Of a stretch of DNA of 64,000 nt, positions 14,936-23,104 are shown one piece after another (the first letter of the stretch is position 1; every line of letters starts with the position of its first letter). The position numbers and the translations under genes are program-made. Where the stretch lies: NCBI GenBank assembly GCA_963733885.1, contig CAVTES010000007.1, positions 434,001-498,000 on the forward strand. The letters run 5' to 3'. The notes beneath the pieces were generated by a model, which saw only the letters and a program-made list of their open reading frames with translations, was not told where the DNA came from and did not search any database. This DNA comes from JACVRW01 sp963733885 (lineage in GTDB: Bacteria; Actinomycetota; Thermoleophilia; Solirubrobacterales; Thermoleophilaceae).

Positions 14936-16285
14936 CTAACCTATCCGGGAGCGGTCGCTGAGTCGAGCGGCGAAGAGGCGCCAGACGCCCGGGACGCCCT
15001 TGAGGGCGTGTTCGCCGCGGTCCTCGAAGTCGATGCCGGAGCCGGCGGCGAGGTCGCGGACGATGCTCGAGACCAGAACCTCGCAGGGCTTTGCCTCGTC
15101 GGCGATCCGGGCGCCGATGTGGACGGCGATGCCCTCGACCCGTCCTCCTATCACCTCTACCTCGCCGGTGTGGATGCCGGCGCGGATGTCGAGACCGAGC
15201 TCCTCCACGGCGTTGATCGTCTTGTTGGCGCAGGCGATCGCCCGCGCGGGGCCGCCGAAAGTGGCGAAGAACCCGTCGCCGGTGCTTCGCATTTCCTTAC
15301 CCGAGTAGCGGGCGACCTGAGCTCGAACCGCCGCGTTGTGGGCTTCCAAAAGATCGCGCCACTGCCTGTCGCCGAGCTCGGCGGCCTTCGAGGTCGAGTC
15401 GACGATGTCGGTGAAGAGGACAGTGGTGAGCACGCGCTCGGGGGCGGTGTCGGTGCGGCCCTCCGAGAGGAAGCGCTCGACCTCGTCCGGAATGGTGGGA
15501 TTGCCATAGATGCTGAAGTCGCGAGAGGTGAGCCCGACCAGCTCCGCATTGGGGACGCGCTCGGCCAGGTACTGGCAACCCCCGCGGTACTTGTCGTGGC
15601 AGAGCACGAGGGTCGGCACCGAAATGGCGGGAAGCACCTCGCGGATATCGGTCTCGCCAACCATGCGGAGGAACCAGGCGGCTGCGCCGGGACTGGCCGC
15701 GAGGCGCTCGTGGTTGACGTGCCACTGCTCGAAGGCGGGATCGTCGGCATAGCTGGGGAGGTATTTGCGAAGCTCGGCGCGCTGGTACTCCCGGTCACCC
15801 CAGTTCCGCCGAGCGTCCATCACGCGGCGGTGCCACTCCTCAGGGGTGTCGCCGAACGGGAAGTCCGGCGCCCGGGTCACGCGTGGCCAGGTGTTCTGGA
15901 GGATGAGTGCATTGACCCGCTCCGGATACGTGGCCGCAAAGACGGCGCAAAGCTGACCGCCGGGAGACCCCGCACCCAAGAGAGCGGCCCGCTCGGAGGC
16001 GGCATCGTCCATGACGGCCCGGAGGTCGTCCATCCTCGTCTCGAAAGACGGCAGATCCCGAGGGCGATCGCTCAGGCCGGTGCCGCGCTTGTCGAGGAGG
16101 ATCAGCCGCGAGAACTCGGCCAGCCGCTTGCAGAAGTCGACGAAGATGGGCTGCTCCCAGGCCCAGACGAGGTTGATGAGGAAGGGGACGAAGAGGATGT
16201 CGACCGGCCCTTGCCCTACAACCTGGTAGGCGATGGAGACGTCGCCGCTGCGGGCGTAGTTGACCTCGGGCGTTTCGAGGTGCAC
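14936..16285 (-). CDS. alpha/beta-hydrolase fused to class III adenylate/guanylate cyclase
   Basis: 449 aa in two domains. Residues 10-275 are an alpha/beta-hydrolase (ILLDKRGTGLSDRP, oxyanion/elbow region ALLGAGSPGGQLCAVFAATY, catalytic-His region LVGLTSRDFSIYG). Residues 280-449 form a class III cyclase: TVLFTDIVDSTSKAAELGD with metal Asp, KEMRSTGDGFFATFGG with the second metal Asp, and GIHTGEVEVIGGRVEGIAVH. The canonical Asn of the transition-state pair is replaced by His in GIAVHIGARI. The nucleophile elbow carries one extra residue compared with the usual G-x-S-x-G, so hydrolase activity is doubtful. It probably makes cAMP. Confidence 0.92.
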   Translation of the reverse strand: MHLETPEVNYARSGDVSIAYQVVGQGPVDILFVPFLINLVWAWEQPIFVDFCKRLAEFSRLILLDKRGTGLSDRPRDLPSFETRMDDLRAVMDDAASERAALLGAGSPGGQLCAVFAATYPERVNALILQNTWPRVTRAPDFPFGDTPEEWHRRVMDARRNWGDREYQRAELRKYLPSYADDPAFEQWHVNHERLAASPGAAAWFLRMVGETDIREVLPAISVPTLVLCHDKYRGGCQYLAERVPNAELVGLTSRDFSIYGNPTIPDEVERFLSEGRTDTAPERVLTTVLFTDIVDSTSKAAELGDRQWRDLLEAHNAAVRAQVARYSGKEMRSTGDGFFATFGGPARAIACANKTINAVEELGLDIRAGIHTGEVEVIGGRVEGIAVHIGARIADEAKPCEVLVSSIVRDLAAGSGIDFEDRGEHALKGVPGVWRLFAARLSDRSRIG

Positions 16286-16318
16286 GGGGCGGAAGATTAA
16301 GCGGCGGCCCCGCCGCCA

Positions 16319-16484
16319 CTAGTACACGCGTCCGAAAGTACCGCCCGGAATCGGCGAGCGACTGGGCGTGGCTGGCGGTGGACGCGGGATGAGTCGATGC
16401 CGAAGCATCGGCGATTCCCGCGGCTGCCGCCAGGCGCGTCCAGGCGCCGCCGAAACGGGCGGTACTTGAGGACGCGTGTACTAG
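16319..16484. repeat. structured intergenic element, copy 1 (long imperfect hairpin)
   Basis: The outermost arms are perfect 15-bp inverted repeats (CTAGTACACGCGTCC at 16319-16333 and its complement at 16470-16484), followed by a perfect 11-bp pair (AGTACCGCCCG at 16337 and its complement at 16456). Inside is a core of about 94 nt shared with copy 2 at 38559, with nested helices and an apical GATGC-CGAA-GCATC tetraloop hairpin. It lies between the minus-strand cyclase gene and the end of the DivIVA-like gene. It could be a folded RNA, a terminator or a hairpin-type mobile element; it encodes no protein. Confidence 0.85.
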
Positions 16485-16490
16485 CTCCGG

Positions 16491-17348
16491 TCACCCGCGC
16501 GGTGGATCGGGTTCGCCCGGCGAAGCAGGCGGCTGAGCTCCGCCCGCCGGGCTCCGCCCCGCCCGCGGCTCGCGGCCCGTCACCGGCACAGGTCCCGGGA
16601 AGCGCACCCCCTCGGCCTCGGCGATTCCCTGCAGCGCCTTGGCGACTTCGCTGACGTTTTCGATCAGCCGGCGCCGCTCGCGCCAGATCGCGTGGGCATT
16701 GCGGTCCAGCTCTCGGAGCCGCGCCTCGGCCCTACCGCGCGTCTCGTTGATCTCCCGCTCGGTGCTCGTGCGCATGTTCTGGGATTCCCTCGCGGCCGTG
16801 TCCGTCAGTGCGCGGGCCTCGCGCCTGGTGGCGTCTCGTAGCTCCTGGGCGAGGCGCTCAGCGGTCTCGCGGAGCTCCTGCGCCTCGCTCGCGGCCCGCT
16901 GGCGCAGCTCCGCCGCCTCACGCTGAGCCGCTGCGCGCACCTCGTCCGCCTCGTGCGCCGCCGCCTCGCGGACCTGCTCGGCCTCCCGCACGCCCTGCTG
17001 CAACCGGTCGTCGGCCCTCGCCCGTGAGCGGGCAGTGATCTCCTCGGCGGTTTGCTGCGCGCGCTCGATAAGCCCCTCCGTCTCCTCGGTCACCTCCTCG
17101 AGGGCATGCCTGACCGCCGACTCCGGCGAGGCGGAGACCTCGAGCTCCGCGATCACGCGGTTCACCTGCTCCACATAGCGGTCGACGGCGAGGCGGTCGT
17201 AGCCTCTCAGCGCGACCGGGAAGTCGACATCGCGTACCTCTCGCGCCAGCCGGGCGCGCTCGGAGGCGCTTGCGCGCGACCTCGGAACCCGCCGCGCGAT
17301 GGACGCTCCCTGCTTTGCCCCCGGACCGGCGGGCGTCTCCTGCGACAC
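16491..17348 (-). CDS. DivIVA-domain coiled-coil protein
   Basis: 285 aa from a GTG start. DFPVALRGYDRLAVDRYVEQ is the DivIVA N-terminal membrane-curvature motif. A long heptad-type coiled coil follows (about residues 75-240) rich in Glu, Ala and Arg (EEITARSRARADDRLQQGVR, EADEVRAAAQREAAELRQRA), then a Pro/Gly-rich tail. Proteins of this class mark poles or division sites and organise peptidoglycan synthesis in Actinobacteria (Wag31-like). The open frame continues far upstream without family character. Whether this is the main Wag31 or an accessory paralogue cannot be told here. Confidence 0.75.
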   Translation of the reverse strand: MSQETPAGPGAKQGASIARRVPRSRASASERARLAREVRDVDFPVALRGYDRLAVDRYVEQVNRVIAELEVSASPESAVRHALEEVTEETEGLIERAQQTAEEITARSRARADDRLQQGVREAEQVREAAAHEADEVRAAAQREAAELRQRAASEAQELRETAERLAQELRDATRREARALTDTAARESQNMRTSTEREINETRGRAEARLRELDRNAHAIWRERRRLIENVSEVAKALQGIAEAEGVRFPGPVPVTGREPRAGRSPAGGAQPPASPGEPDPPRG

Positions 17349-17424
17349 GCCGCGGAGTATTGCGAAACCGGCCCGCCTGCCGTAGGCGGGGTCAGGCGCT
17401 TCTTTACGCGGCGTGGTCTCGCTG

Positions 17425-17892
17425 TCAGGCGTCGCGCGACAACAGCATGACCCAGTTGGTCTTCCACGTGTCGCCGCCGTCGAACGAGAAGGCCTGCTCC
17501 CAGCGCGCAGACGTGCCGGTGATCTCGGACCAGTCGAATCGCATGCGGATCGGCACGCCCTCGAGCACGTCGTCGCATTCAAAACGAGCGCGTCCCTCAC
17601 TGTCGAACCGTCCCTCGACCGGCGGATCGAGACGACCGGGTCGCGCGGTCGACGACCACCAGATGCGCCATACATCCTCGTCGGGGTCGTAGAGCCGTAG
17701 CGAGAACCCCTCGTAGTCCTGTCCCTCCACGCGGAGGTGGTCGATGTTGCCCACGCCGCCGAGAATGGCACGGGCCTCCGACGTGGCCTCGAACTCCAGC
17801 CACTCGTCGCAGGCTGGGTCGAGCGTGTTTGCGAGCTTTCGGTTGGCCACGCGCCAGAGGCCGGGCAGAAAGTCGAAGTCGGTCACGGGCAT
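17425..17892 (-). CDS. conserved protein, lipocalin-like beta-barrel pattern
   Basis: 155 aa with FLPGLWRVANRKLANTLDPA at the N-terminus, then repeated Trp/Tyr-rich strands (GFSLRLYDPDEDVWRIWWSS, GRFDSEGRARFECDD) and a WEQAFSFDGGDTWKTNWVML ending. The pattern resembles a family of small beta-barrel proteins (DUF1579-like) that bind an unknown ligand. The ATG overlaps the stop of the upstream gene (ATGA), so the two are translationally coupled, and the pair is divergent from a WYL regulator, its probable controller. No catalytic residues can be assigned. Confidence 0.6.
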   Translation of the reverse strand: MPVTDFDFLPGLWRVANRKLANTLDPACDEWLEFEATSEARAILGGVGNIDHLRVEGQDYEGFSLRLYDPDEDVWRIWWSSTARPGRLDPPVEGRFDSEGRARFECDDVLEGVPIRMRFDWSEITGTSARWEQAFSFDGGDTWKTNWVMLLSRDA

Positions 17893-18305
17893 CAGAGCTC
17901 CACCTCCTCGAGCACGCGCCCGTGGTAGCGACGCAGATCGTTGTCCTTGAGGACGTCTTCCAGCCATGCCCGGCGTTCGAAGTCGATGACCTCCAGCTCC
18001 CACACGCAGGCCATCCCCGTTCCGTCGGCGGGCTCGAGCCCTCCCGGATCGTCGAGCGGAGCGGCGAACACGCGCTGGTGGAGCTCGTTCTCGTTCGCCC
18101 ACCAGCAGACGATTCCCAGCCCCGCCGTCGCCGCGTCGTGGGCGATCGTGAACCCCGAAGCCCCGTCCGGGATGACCTCGCGGGCAACGCGGCGCGTGGC
18201 GGCGGCGAGCGCCGGTCGCGGCACCCGGTCGTGCCGCGCGATGCCGTAGTGCTTCAGCAGCCCCTCGCGGTCGAGCAGCGAGATAGACCGCGGTTCGTAT
18301 TCCAT
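17892..18305 (-). CDS. conserved hypothetical protein, first gene of a WYL-linked pair
   Basis: 137 aa (MEYEPRSISLLDREGLLKHY onward). Visible features are a helical N-terminus, then IAHDAATAGLGIVCWWANEN followed by ELHQRVFAAPLDDP, and a charged C-terminal helix ELEVIDFERRAWLEDVLKDN. No family is recognised with confidence. It shares a 33-bp intergenic region with the divergent WYL-domain regulator, an arrangement typical of a local target gene. Its stop overlaps the start of the next gene. Confidence 0.55.
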   Translation of the reverse strand: MEYEPRSISLLDREGLLKHYGIARHDRVPRPALAAATRRVAREVIPDGASGFTIAHDAATAGLGIVCWWANENELHQRVFAAPLDDPGGLEPADGTGMACVWELEVIDFERRAWLEDVLKDNDLRRYHGRVLEEVEL

Positions 18306-18338
18306 GGCGCGCACCATACGGGCCAAACAGGGCAAGAT

Positions 18339-19274
18339 ATGTCCTCTATGGCGAAGGCGGCACGCATCCTCGCGCTGCTCGAGGCCCTCCAGGACGAGCC
18401 GTCGATGACGGGTCCCCAGCTCGCGATCCGCCTGGGCGTCGACGTGCGCACCGTGCGGCGCGACGTCGTCTCGCTCCAGGATCTCGGCATCCCCGTCGAG
18501 GCCGAGCGCGGGCCCGCCGGCGGCTACCGGCTCCGGCCCGGCTACCGCATGCCGCCGCTGATGCTCACCGCCACCGAGGCCACGGCCGTCGCGCTCGGTC
18601 TGCTCGCCGCGCGCCGTGACGGCCTCGACGCCGACGGCGCGCTCGCCAAGATCCGCCGCGTCCTGCCGGACCAGGTCCGCCGGCGGGTCGAGGCCCTCGA
18701 TCAGACGCTCAGCTTCACCGCCACCGGGCACGAGCCGATGCCTCCCAAGGGAGAGAACCTCCTGCTGCTCGCCGACGCAGCGCTCCGCGGGCGCCGGGTG
18801 CACGCGGTCTACGTGGCGTCCGACGGCGCACGGTCCGAGCGCGAGCTCAGCCCGTATGGCGTCGTCTCGCATCGCGGCCGCTGGTACGTGCCCGCGCACG
18901 ACCACGGCCGAGACGCGCCCCGCGCCTTGCGCGCGGACCGTTTTCGCACCGTTCAGCTGCGCGGCGCGGGCAGACCCCCGCCGCCGGACTTCGATCCCGT
19001 GGCCTTCGTCAGCCGCACGCTCGCGCGCGTGCCATGGACGCACGAGGTCGAGGTGCTGCTGCACACGCCGCTTGCGGTCGCCGCCGCGCACTTTCCCGCC
19101 ACTCTCGCCGAGCTCGAGACCTCAGGAGAGGACACCTTGCTGCGCATGCGTGCCGAGTCGCTGGACTGGGTGGCCGGCCTCCTCGCCGGGGCGGGCTGCG
19201 CCTTCACGATTCGCCGGCCGGACGACCTGCGCCGAAGCGTCCACGCGCTGGCCGACCGCCTCCGCGCGGCCTGA
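18339..19274 (+). CDS. helix-turn-helix WYL-domain transcriptional regulator (YafY type)
   Basis: 311 aa. The N-terminal HTH (residues 5-60) reads ARILALLEALQDEPSMTGPQ and then LGVDVRTVRRDVVSLQDLGI, a DeoR/HTH_11-type recognition helix. The middle WYL domain (about 140-215) contains RRVHAVYVASDGARSERELS and PYGVVSHRGRWYVPAHDH (the G-x-W-Y-x signature), followed by the WCX extension ending DLRRSVHALADRLRAA. WYL domains bind small ligands or nucleic acids. The ATG at 18339 lies 33 bp from the divergent operon, so repression or activation of that pair and autoregulation are likely. Confidence 0.88.
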   Translation: MSSMAKAARILALLEALQDEPSMTGPQLAIRLGVDVRTVRRDVVSLQDLGIPVEAERGPAGGYRLRPGYRMPPLMLTATEATAVALGLLAARRDGLDADGALAKIRRVLPDQVRRRVEALDQTLSFTATGHEPMPPKGENLLLLADAALRGRRVHAVYVASDGARSERELSPYGVVSHRGRWYVPAHDHGRDAPRALRADRFRTVQLRGAGRPPPPDFDPVAFVSRTLARVPWTHEVEVLLHTPLAVAAAHFPATLAELETSGEDTLLRMRAESLDWVAGLLAGAGCAFTIRRPDDLRRSVHALADRLRAA

Positions 19275-19301
19275 GCGCGGGCGGGCAAGGGCCCGCCGCG
19301 A

Positions 19302-19520
19302 TCAATAGGGGATGTAGGCCAGGCGCTGGGCGTGGTTGAAGTGCGCCACGACCTCGCCGTTCGGTCCGAGAGTGTGGGTCGCCGGGTTGAAGTAGACGCT
19401 GCCCCTGAACCCGATGGTGTCGTTGCGGACCACCGTGCCGGTGATCCCGGGGGTCGCGAGCGCCTGAGCCGGCACGACCAGCGCGGCGATCGCGGCCGAG
19501 ATGACGATGAGCTTGCGCAT
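19302..19520 (-). CDS. small secreted protein
   Basis: 72 aa. MRKLIVISAAIAALVVPAQA is a signal peptide with likely cleavage after ALA, followed by a 50-residue beta-rich mature part (GITGTVVRNDTIGFRGSVYF, then NPATHTLGPNGEVVAHFNHA). The ATG at 19520 is preferred over the longer frame because the signal peptide begins there. No family is recognised. It is convergent with the WYL regulator and downstream of tRNA-Thr on the same strand. Confidence 0.65.
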   Translation of the reverse strand: MRKLIVISAAIAALVVPAQALATPGITGTVVRNDTIGFRGSVYFNPATHTLGPNGEVVAHFNHAQRLAYIPY

Positions 19521-19608
19521 GAAACGTCTCCTGAGGTCGTTGACCTCGGTTTCTGCGCATCGGCGCCGAAGCTTGATCAAATCTCGGTGGAGAGCCAAGC
19601 CAAAGCCA

Positions 19609-19681
19609 AGCCGACGGCCGGACTCGAACCGGCGACATCCTCTTTACGAGAGAGGTGCTCTACCAACTGAGCTACGTCGGC
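19609..19681 (-). tRNA. tRNA-Thr (anticodon CGT)
   Basis: The acceptor stem GCCGACG pairs with CGTCGGC-type sequence at the 3' end, the D arm is TAGCTCAGTTGGTAGAGC, the anticodon stem CCTCT pairs with AGAGG around loop CTCGTAA (anticodon CGT), and the T arm contains GGTTCGAGTCC. Discriminator U. The acceptor stem is identical to the tRNA-Thr(GGT) at 3088, consistent with both being charged by ThrRS. No CCA is encoded. Confidence 0.95.
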
Positions 19682-19724
19682 GTTTCGGGGACGAGTGTAG
19701 CCCGGCTCCGCCCTTGATTCTGAT

Positions 19725-20327
19725 GTGGAGGTCGCCGTTGCCCGATCGTTCCCGGCCAGGCTCTTCGGGCTTGCTTTTCGGCGACCCAGGCGTGCGCTGC
19801 TGATCCCACGCTGCCGCTCGGTTCACACCTTCTGCATGCGCTTCCCTCTCGATCTCGTCTGGCTCGACCGCGATGGCCGGGTGCTCGCCGTCGACCGGCG
19901 CGTGCCGCCGAATCGCGTCCGGAGCCGGCGGGATGCCGCAGCAGTGCTCGAGGTCCCTGCGGGCCAGAGCTCTGAAATGATCCTGGCAATGGCCGAACGT
20001 CAGCGAAACCGGTTCGCCGATGCGCTCAATCCGCGGGTGCCCATCTACCGGGACACCTACAACGAGTACTTCGTCTTCGCCCTCTCCGCCGGCGGGGCCA
20101 TCGCCGGCACACAGGTTCCGCTCTACATCCTCATGGCCATCACAGGGCTGTGGGACGTGGTCCCGTTCGTCCTTGCGTGCGTCGTCTTCGAGCTCGCCGT
20201 GATCTTCGGTGTCGCTCGGCCTCGGATGGAGCCGCGGGAGCGGGCCGGGTGGGCTCTCCTTTGGGCGGCGGCGACCGCGGCGCTCGCCTTCGCCTTCTGG
20301 CACTTGGTCGCGTCGCCGACGCTCTAG
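19725..20327 (+). CDS. DUF192 domain fused to a membrane domain
   Basis: 200 aa. Residues 1-90 follow the DUF192 pattern: LFGLAFR, then LLIPRCRSVHTFCMRFPLDL, VWLDRDGRVLAVDRRVPPNR and AAAVLEVPAG. DUF192 proteins are usually secreted or stand-alone domains of unknown function. Here a linker leads to two or three transmembrane segments (VPLYILMAITGLWDVVPFVL, ALLWAAATAALAFAFWHLVA), an unusual tail. GTG at 19725 is the first start. The fusion could also be two genes merged by an indel, but no frame change is needed to read through. Its end overlaps holB by 4 bp. Confidence 0.65.
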   Translation: MEVAVARSFPARLFGLAFRRPRRALLIPRCRSVHTFCMRFPLDLVWLDRDGRVLAVDRRVPPNRVRSRRDAAAVLEVPAGQSSEMILAMAERQRNRFADALNPRVPIYRDTYNEYFVFALSAGGAIAGTQVPLYILMAITGLWDVVPFVLACVVFELAVIFGVARPRMEPRERAGWALLWAAATAALAFAFWHLVASPTL

Positions 20328-21442
20328 CCCGGCGAGCCTGCCAGGGCCGCCAGCCTCAGCCCCAGCGCGCTCAGCGCCAAGTCCTCGCTCACGTTCAGCT
20401 CGAGCGCTTGCCGCACGTCCTCGCATCGCTCCGCCGCTTCTCGCAGGCGGCGCGGGTCGCGCCCTCTGACGTGCTCGGCCAGTGCGCTCGCGCGGTCCGA
20501 CGCGAGCACCGCGTCCGGCGCCTCCGAGGCCAGGCACACCAGGTCCCTGAACGTCAGGCCAGTCAGCGTCAGCGCCAGGTCGAGCACCTCGGTTCGGGCT
20601 CGGCGGCCGTCTCTCTTCGCCGCTTCCTCCAGCTCGCGCTCGATCGCCTTTCGCTCGCGACCCTTTGGCTCGATCTCCAGCCGGGCAGCCGCCTCTGCGG
20701 CCACCGCTTCCTCCGCCGCGGCGCGCCGCCTCTCCGCGCGCTCCAGCAGCGGCTTCCATGTCTCTCCGGGTTCTCCCGACAGCGCCGCCGACGTGAATGC
20801 CTCCACCTCGCGGCGCAGCTCCTCGCCCTCGTCCGATGCCAGCAGCCGCGCTCGCGCGGCGTTCCCCAGAGCAAGGCCCGCGCACGCGCGTGCCCGCTCC
20901 GCGTCCACTCCCTCCGCTTCCAGGGCCGCCGCGATCCGCGCCGCCGGGAGCGGCTCGAACCGCACCGGCTGGCAGCGAGAGACCACCGTCTCCAGCACGC
21001 GGCCGAGCGCGTCCGTCAACAGGATCAGGTGCACAAACGAAGCCGGCTCCTCCAGCGTCTTCAGCAGCCGATTCGCCACCTCGTCGTTCATCGTGTCCAC
21101 CCGCTCCAGCACGAACACCCGCCGGCTCGCCTCGAACGGAGTGCGGGTGGCCGCGGACACCACCGGGCCGTCAACGTCCTCCACCCGCATCACGTGGGCG
21201 CCGCTCGGGCGCACCCAGGTGAGGTCGGGATGGGACCCGTGCGAGACACGCAGGCGGACTTCGTCGGGGTCCTCGGCGCCCTCGGCCAGCAGCTCTGCCG
21301 CAAAGGCGCGCGCGACTGTTCGCTTCCCGGTCCCGGCGGGGCCGTGAAAGAGGTAGGCGTGCGACGGCCCGGCCTCCAAGGCCGCTGCGAGGACGATCCG
21401 GGCCTGCGGATGGTCCTCGGTTCCGGCCAGGACGACGCTCAC
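20324..21442 (-). CDS. holB: DNA polymerase III delta-prime subunit
   Basis: 372 aa, clamp-loader AAA+ fold. AYLFHGPAGTGKRTVARAFA is Walker A, VFVLERVDTMNDEVANRLLK is the Walker-B region with the L-L-K-T-L-E-E-P that follows, and the SRCQPVRFEPL motif supplies the SRC arginine finger seen in clamp-loader subunits. The C-terminal helical collar is present. It is preceded in the same operon by tmk with a GTGA overlap, the common tmk-holB pairing. A zinc module typical of gamma/tau is missing, as is usual for short delta-prime proteins. Confidence 0.9.
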   Translation of the reverse strand: MSVVLAGTEDHPQARIVLAAALEAGPSHAYLFHGPAGTGKRTVARAFAAELLAEGAEDPDEVRLRVSHGSHPDLTWVRPSGAHVMRVEDVDGPVVSAATRTPFEASRRVFVLERVDTMNDEVANRLLKTLEEPASFVHLILLTDALGRVLETVVSRCQPVRFEPLPAARIAAALEAEGVDAERARACAGLALGNAARARLLASDEGEELRREVEAFTSAALSGEPGETWKPLLERAERRRAAAEEAVAAEAAARLEIEPKGRERKAIERELEEAAKRDGRRARTEVLDLALTLTGLTFRDLVCLASEAPDAVLASDRASALAEHVRGRDPRRLREAAERCEDVRQALELNVSEDLALSALGLRLAALAGSPG

Positions 21443-22050
21443 GCCCGTGCCCCGCTGCGGACGGCTTCGACCTCGGCCAGCACCTCGGCGTGGATCTCCT
21501 CGGGCGCGCGCGTGGCGTCGATCCGCCGCCAGCGTCCCGGGTCGTCGGACATGAGGCGGGAGTAGGTGTCGAGCACCGCCTCCTGCAGCGCCGCGCCCTC
21601 GTCCTCGAAGCGATCGCTCTCGCCGGCGCGGGAGGCGGCGGCCGCAGGGTCGAGATCGAGCAGGAACGTCAGATCCGGCACCAGCCCTCCGGTCGCGAAC
21701 CGGTTGATCCGCTCCACCTCCTCCACCCCAAGCCCACGGGCGCCGCCCTGATAGGCCAGCGACGAATCGAGGAAGCGGTCCGAGACGACGACCTTGCCTT
21801 CCGAGAGCGCCGGCCGAATCACCTTCTCCACGATCTCCGCCCGCGCCGCCGCGAACAGCAGCGCCTCCGCCTCCGGGCCCAGCGGCACGGCCGCGTCCTT
21901 CAGGAGGTCTCGCACCTTCTCGCCGGCCGGCGTCCCACCCGGTTCGCGCACGCCCAGGGCATCGTCCCCAAGGGCGTGCACCAGCATGCGCGCCTGGGTC
22001 GTCTTCCCCGACCGGTCGATCCCCTCGAACGTCACGAACAGCCCTCGCAT
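21439..22050 (-). CDS. tmk: thymidylate kinase
   Basis: 203 aa. The P-loop FVTFEGIDRSGKTTQARMLV, the DR(F/Y) motif VVSDRFLDSSLAYQGGARGL, and a LID region before RFEDEGAALQEAVLDTYSRL define TMP kinase, which makes dTDP from dTMP for DNA synthesis. The P-loop has the E-G-x-D-R/G-S-G-K-(T/S)-T pattern. The ATG at 22050 is chosen over the longer open frame. Overlap with holB downstream gives translational coupling. Confidence 0.95.
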   Translation of the reverse strand: MRGLFVTFEGIDRSGKTTQARMLVHALGDDALGVREPGGTPAGEKVRDLLKDAAVPLGPEAEALLFAAARAEIVEKVIRPALSEGKVVVSDRFLDSSLAYQGGARGLGVEEVERINRFATGGLVPDLTFLLDLDPAAAASRAGESDRFEDEGAALQEAVLDTYSRLMSDDPGRWRRIDATRAPEEIHAEVLAEVEAVRSGARA

Positions 22051-22099
22051 CCGCGGCGAACCTAGCAGTGGCACCTGTCCCATTAGCATGCCGCGCTCC

Positions 22100-23027
22100 A
22101 TGAGAGCTCTCGTCACCGGAGGGGCCGGCTTCATCGGGTCGAACCTCGTCGATGCCCTCGTACAACGGCGCGACGAGGTGACCGTCGTCGACGACGTCTC
22201 CACCGGCAAGCGGGGCAATCTGGACCATGCGATCCAGAACGGCGCGCAGCTCATGGAGCTCGACATCCGCGACCCCGAGGCCGTCGAGGCGGCAGTCGAG
22301 CAGGCCCGGCCGGAGGCCATCTTCCACCTCGCCGCCCAGATCGACGTCAGGAAATCGGTGGCCGACCCGGCCAAGCGACTCGCGAATCAACATCGAGGGC
22401 ACCGTCAACATCCTGAGCGCGGCCCAGGCGCACGGCGTTCAGCGCTTCGTCAACACGTCCACGGGTGGGGCCATCTACGGAGAGGGCCAGATCATCCCCG
22501 CCCCGGAGGACCACCCGGTCGCTCCCGAGGCCCCCTACGGGCTCTCGAAGTTCTGTGCCGAGCAGTACTGCGAGCTGTTCACCCGCCTCCACGGCCTCTC
22601 CACCGTCTCGCTCCGCTACGGCAATGTCTACGGCCCCCGCCAGGACCCCCTCGGCGAGGCGGGCGTCGTCGCCATCTTCTGCGGCAAGCTCCTCGACGGA
22701 GAGCGGCCCACCATCTTCGGCGACGGCGAGCAGACGCGCGACTACGTCTACGTCGGCGACGTCGTGGACGCGAACCTCAGGGCGGCGACCGCCCAGACGA
22801 CCGGCCCCGTGAACATCGGCCGCGGGGTCGAGATCTCCGTGCTCGACATCGTGGAAGCGCTCCGGCCGCACGCGAACGGCTCCTTCGAGCCCGAGCACGC
22901 GCCGGAGCGGCCGGGCGAGGTCCGTCGCATCGCGCTCGACTGCACGCTGGCCGGGCACGAGCTCGGCTGGGAGGCCGGCACGGACCTCGAGGCCGGGCTC
23001 GAGCGCACACTGGCCTCGCTGCGCTGA
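22100..23027 (+). CDS. NAD-dependent sugar-nucleotide epimerase (GalE-like), one frameshift
   Basis: The extended SDR fold is readable across one frame break near 22375. First segment: RALVTGGAGFIGSNLVDAL (NAD-binding GGxGFIG), VVDDVSTGKRGN, AIFHLAAQIDVRKS. Second segment: RINIEGTVNILSAAQAHGV, NTSTGGAIYGEGQ, the catalytic YGLSKFCAEQYCELF (YxxxK), YGNVYGPRQDP, DYVYVGDVV. About 308 aa in total. UDP-glucose 4-epimerase activity is the closest match, but related C4- or C5-epimerases of nucleotide sugars are possible. It may supply precursors for the polysaccharide locus. The break is one extra C in GCCAAGCGACTC. Confidence 0.85.
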
Positions 23028-23104
23028 GGCAGAGAGCCGCACGCTGCGGCGTCTCGCCCGAAATCCCGCCCACCCGTCGGGCCGCCCCGGGATACGGTGC
23101 CCAG

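Noticed and set aside
16319..16484. CRISPR or integron attC site
   Set aside because: No direct-repeat array, no integrase in the window, and no attC R/L core sites; the copies are single and far apart.
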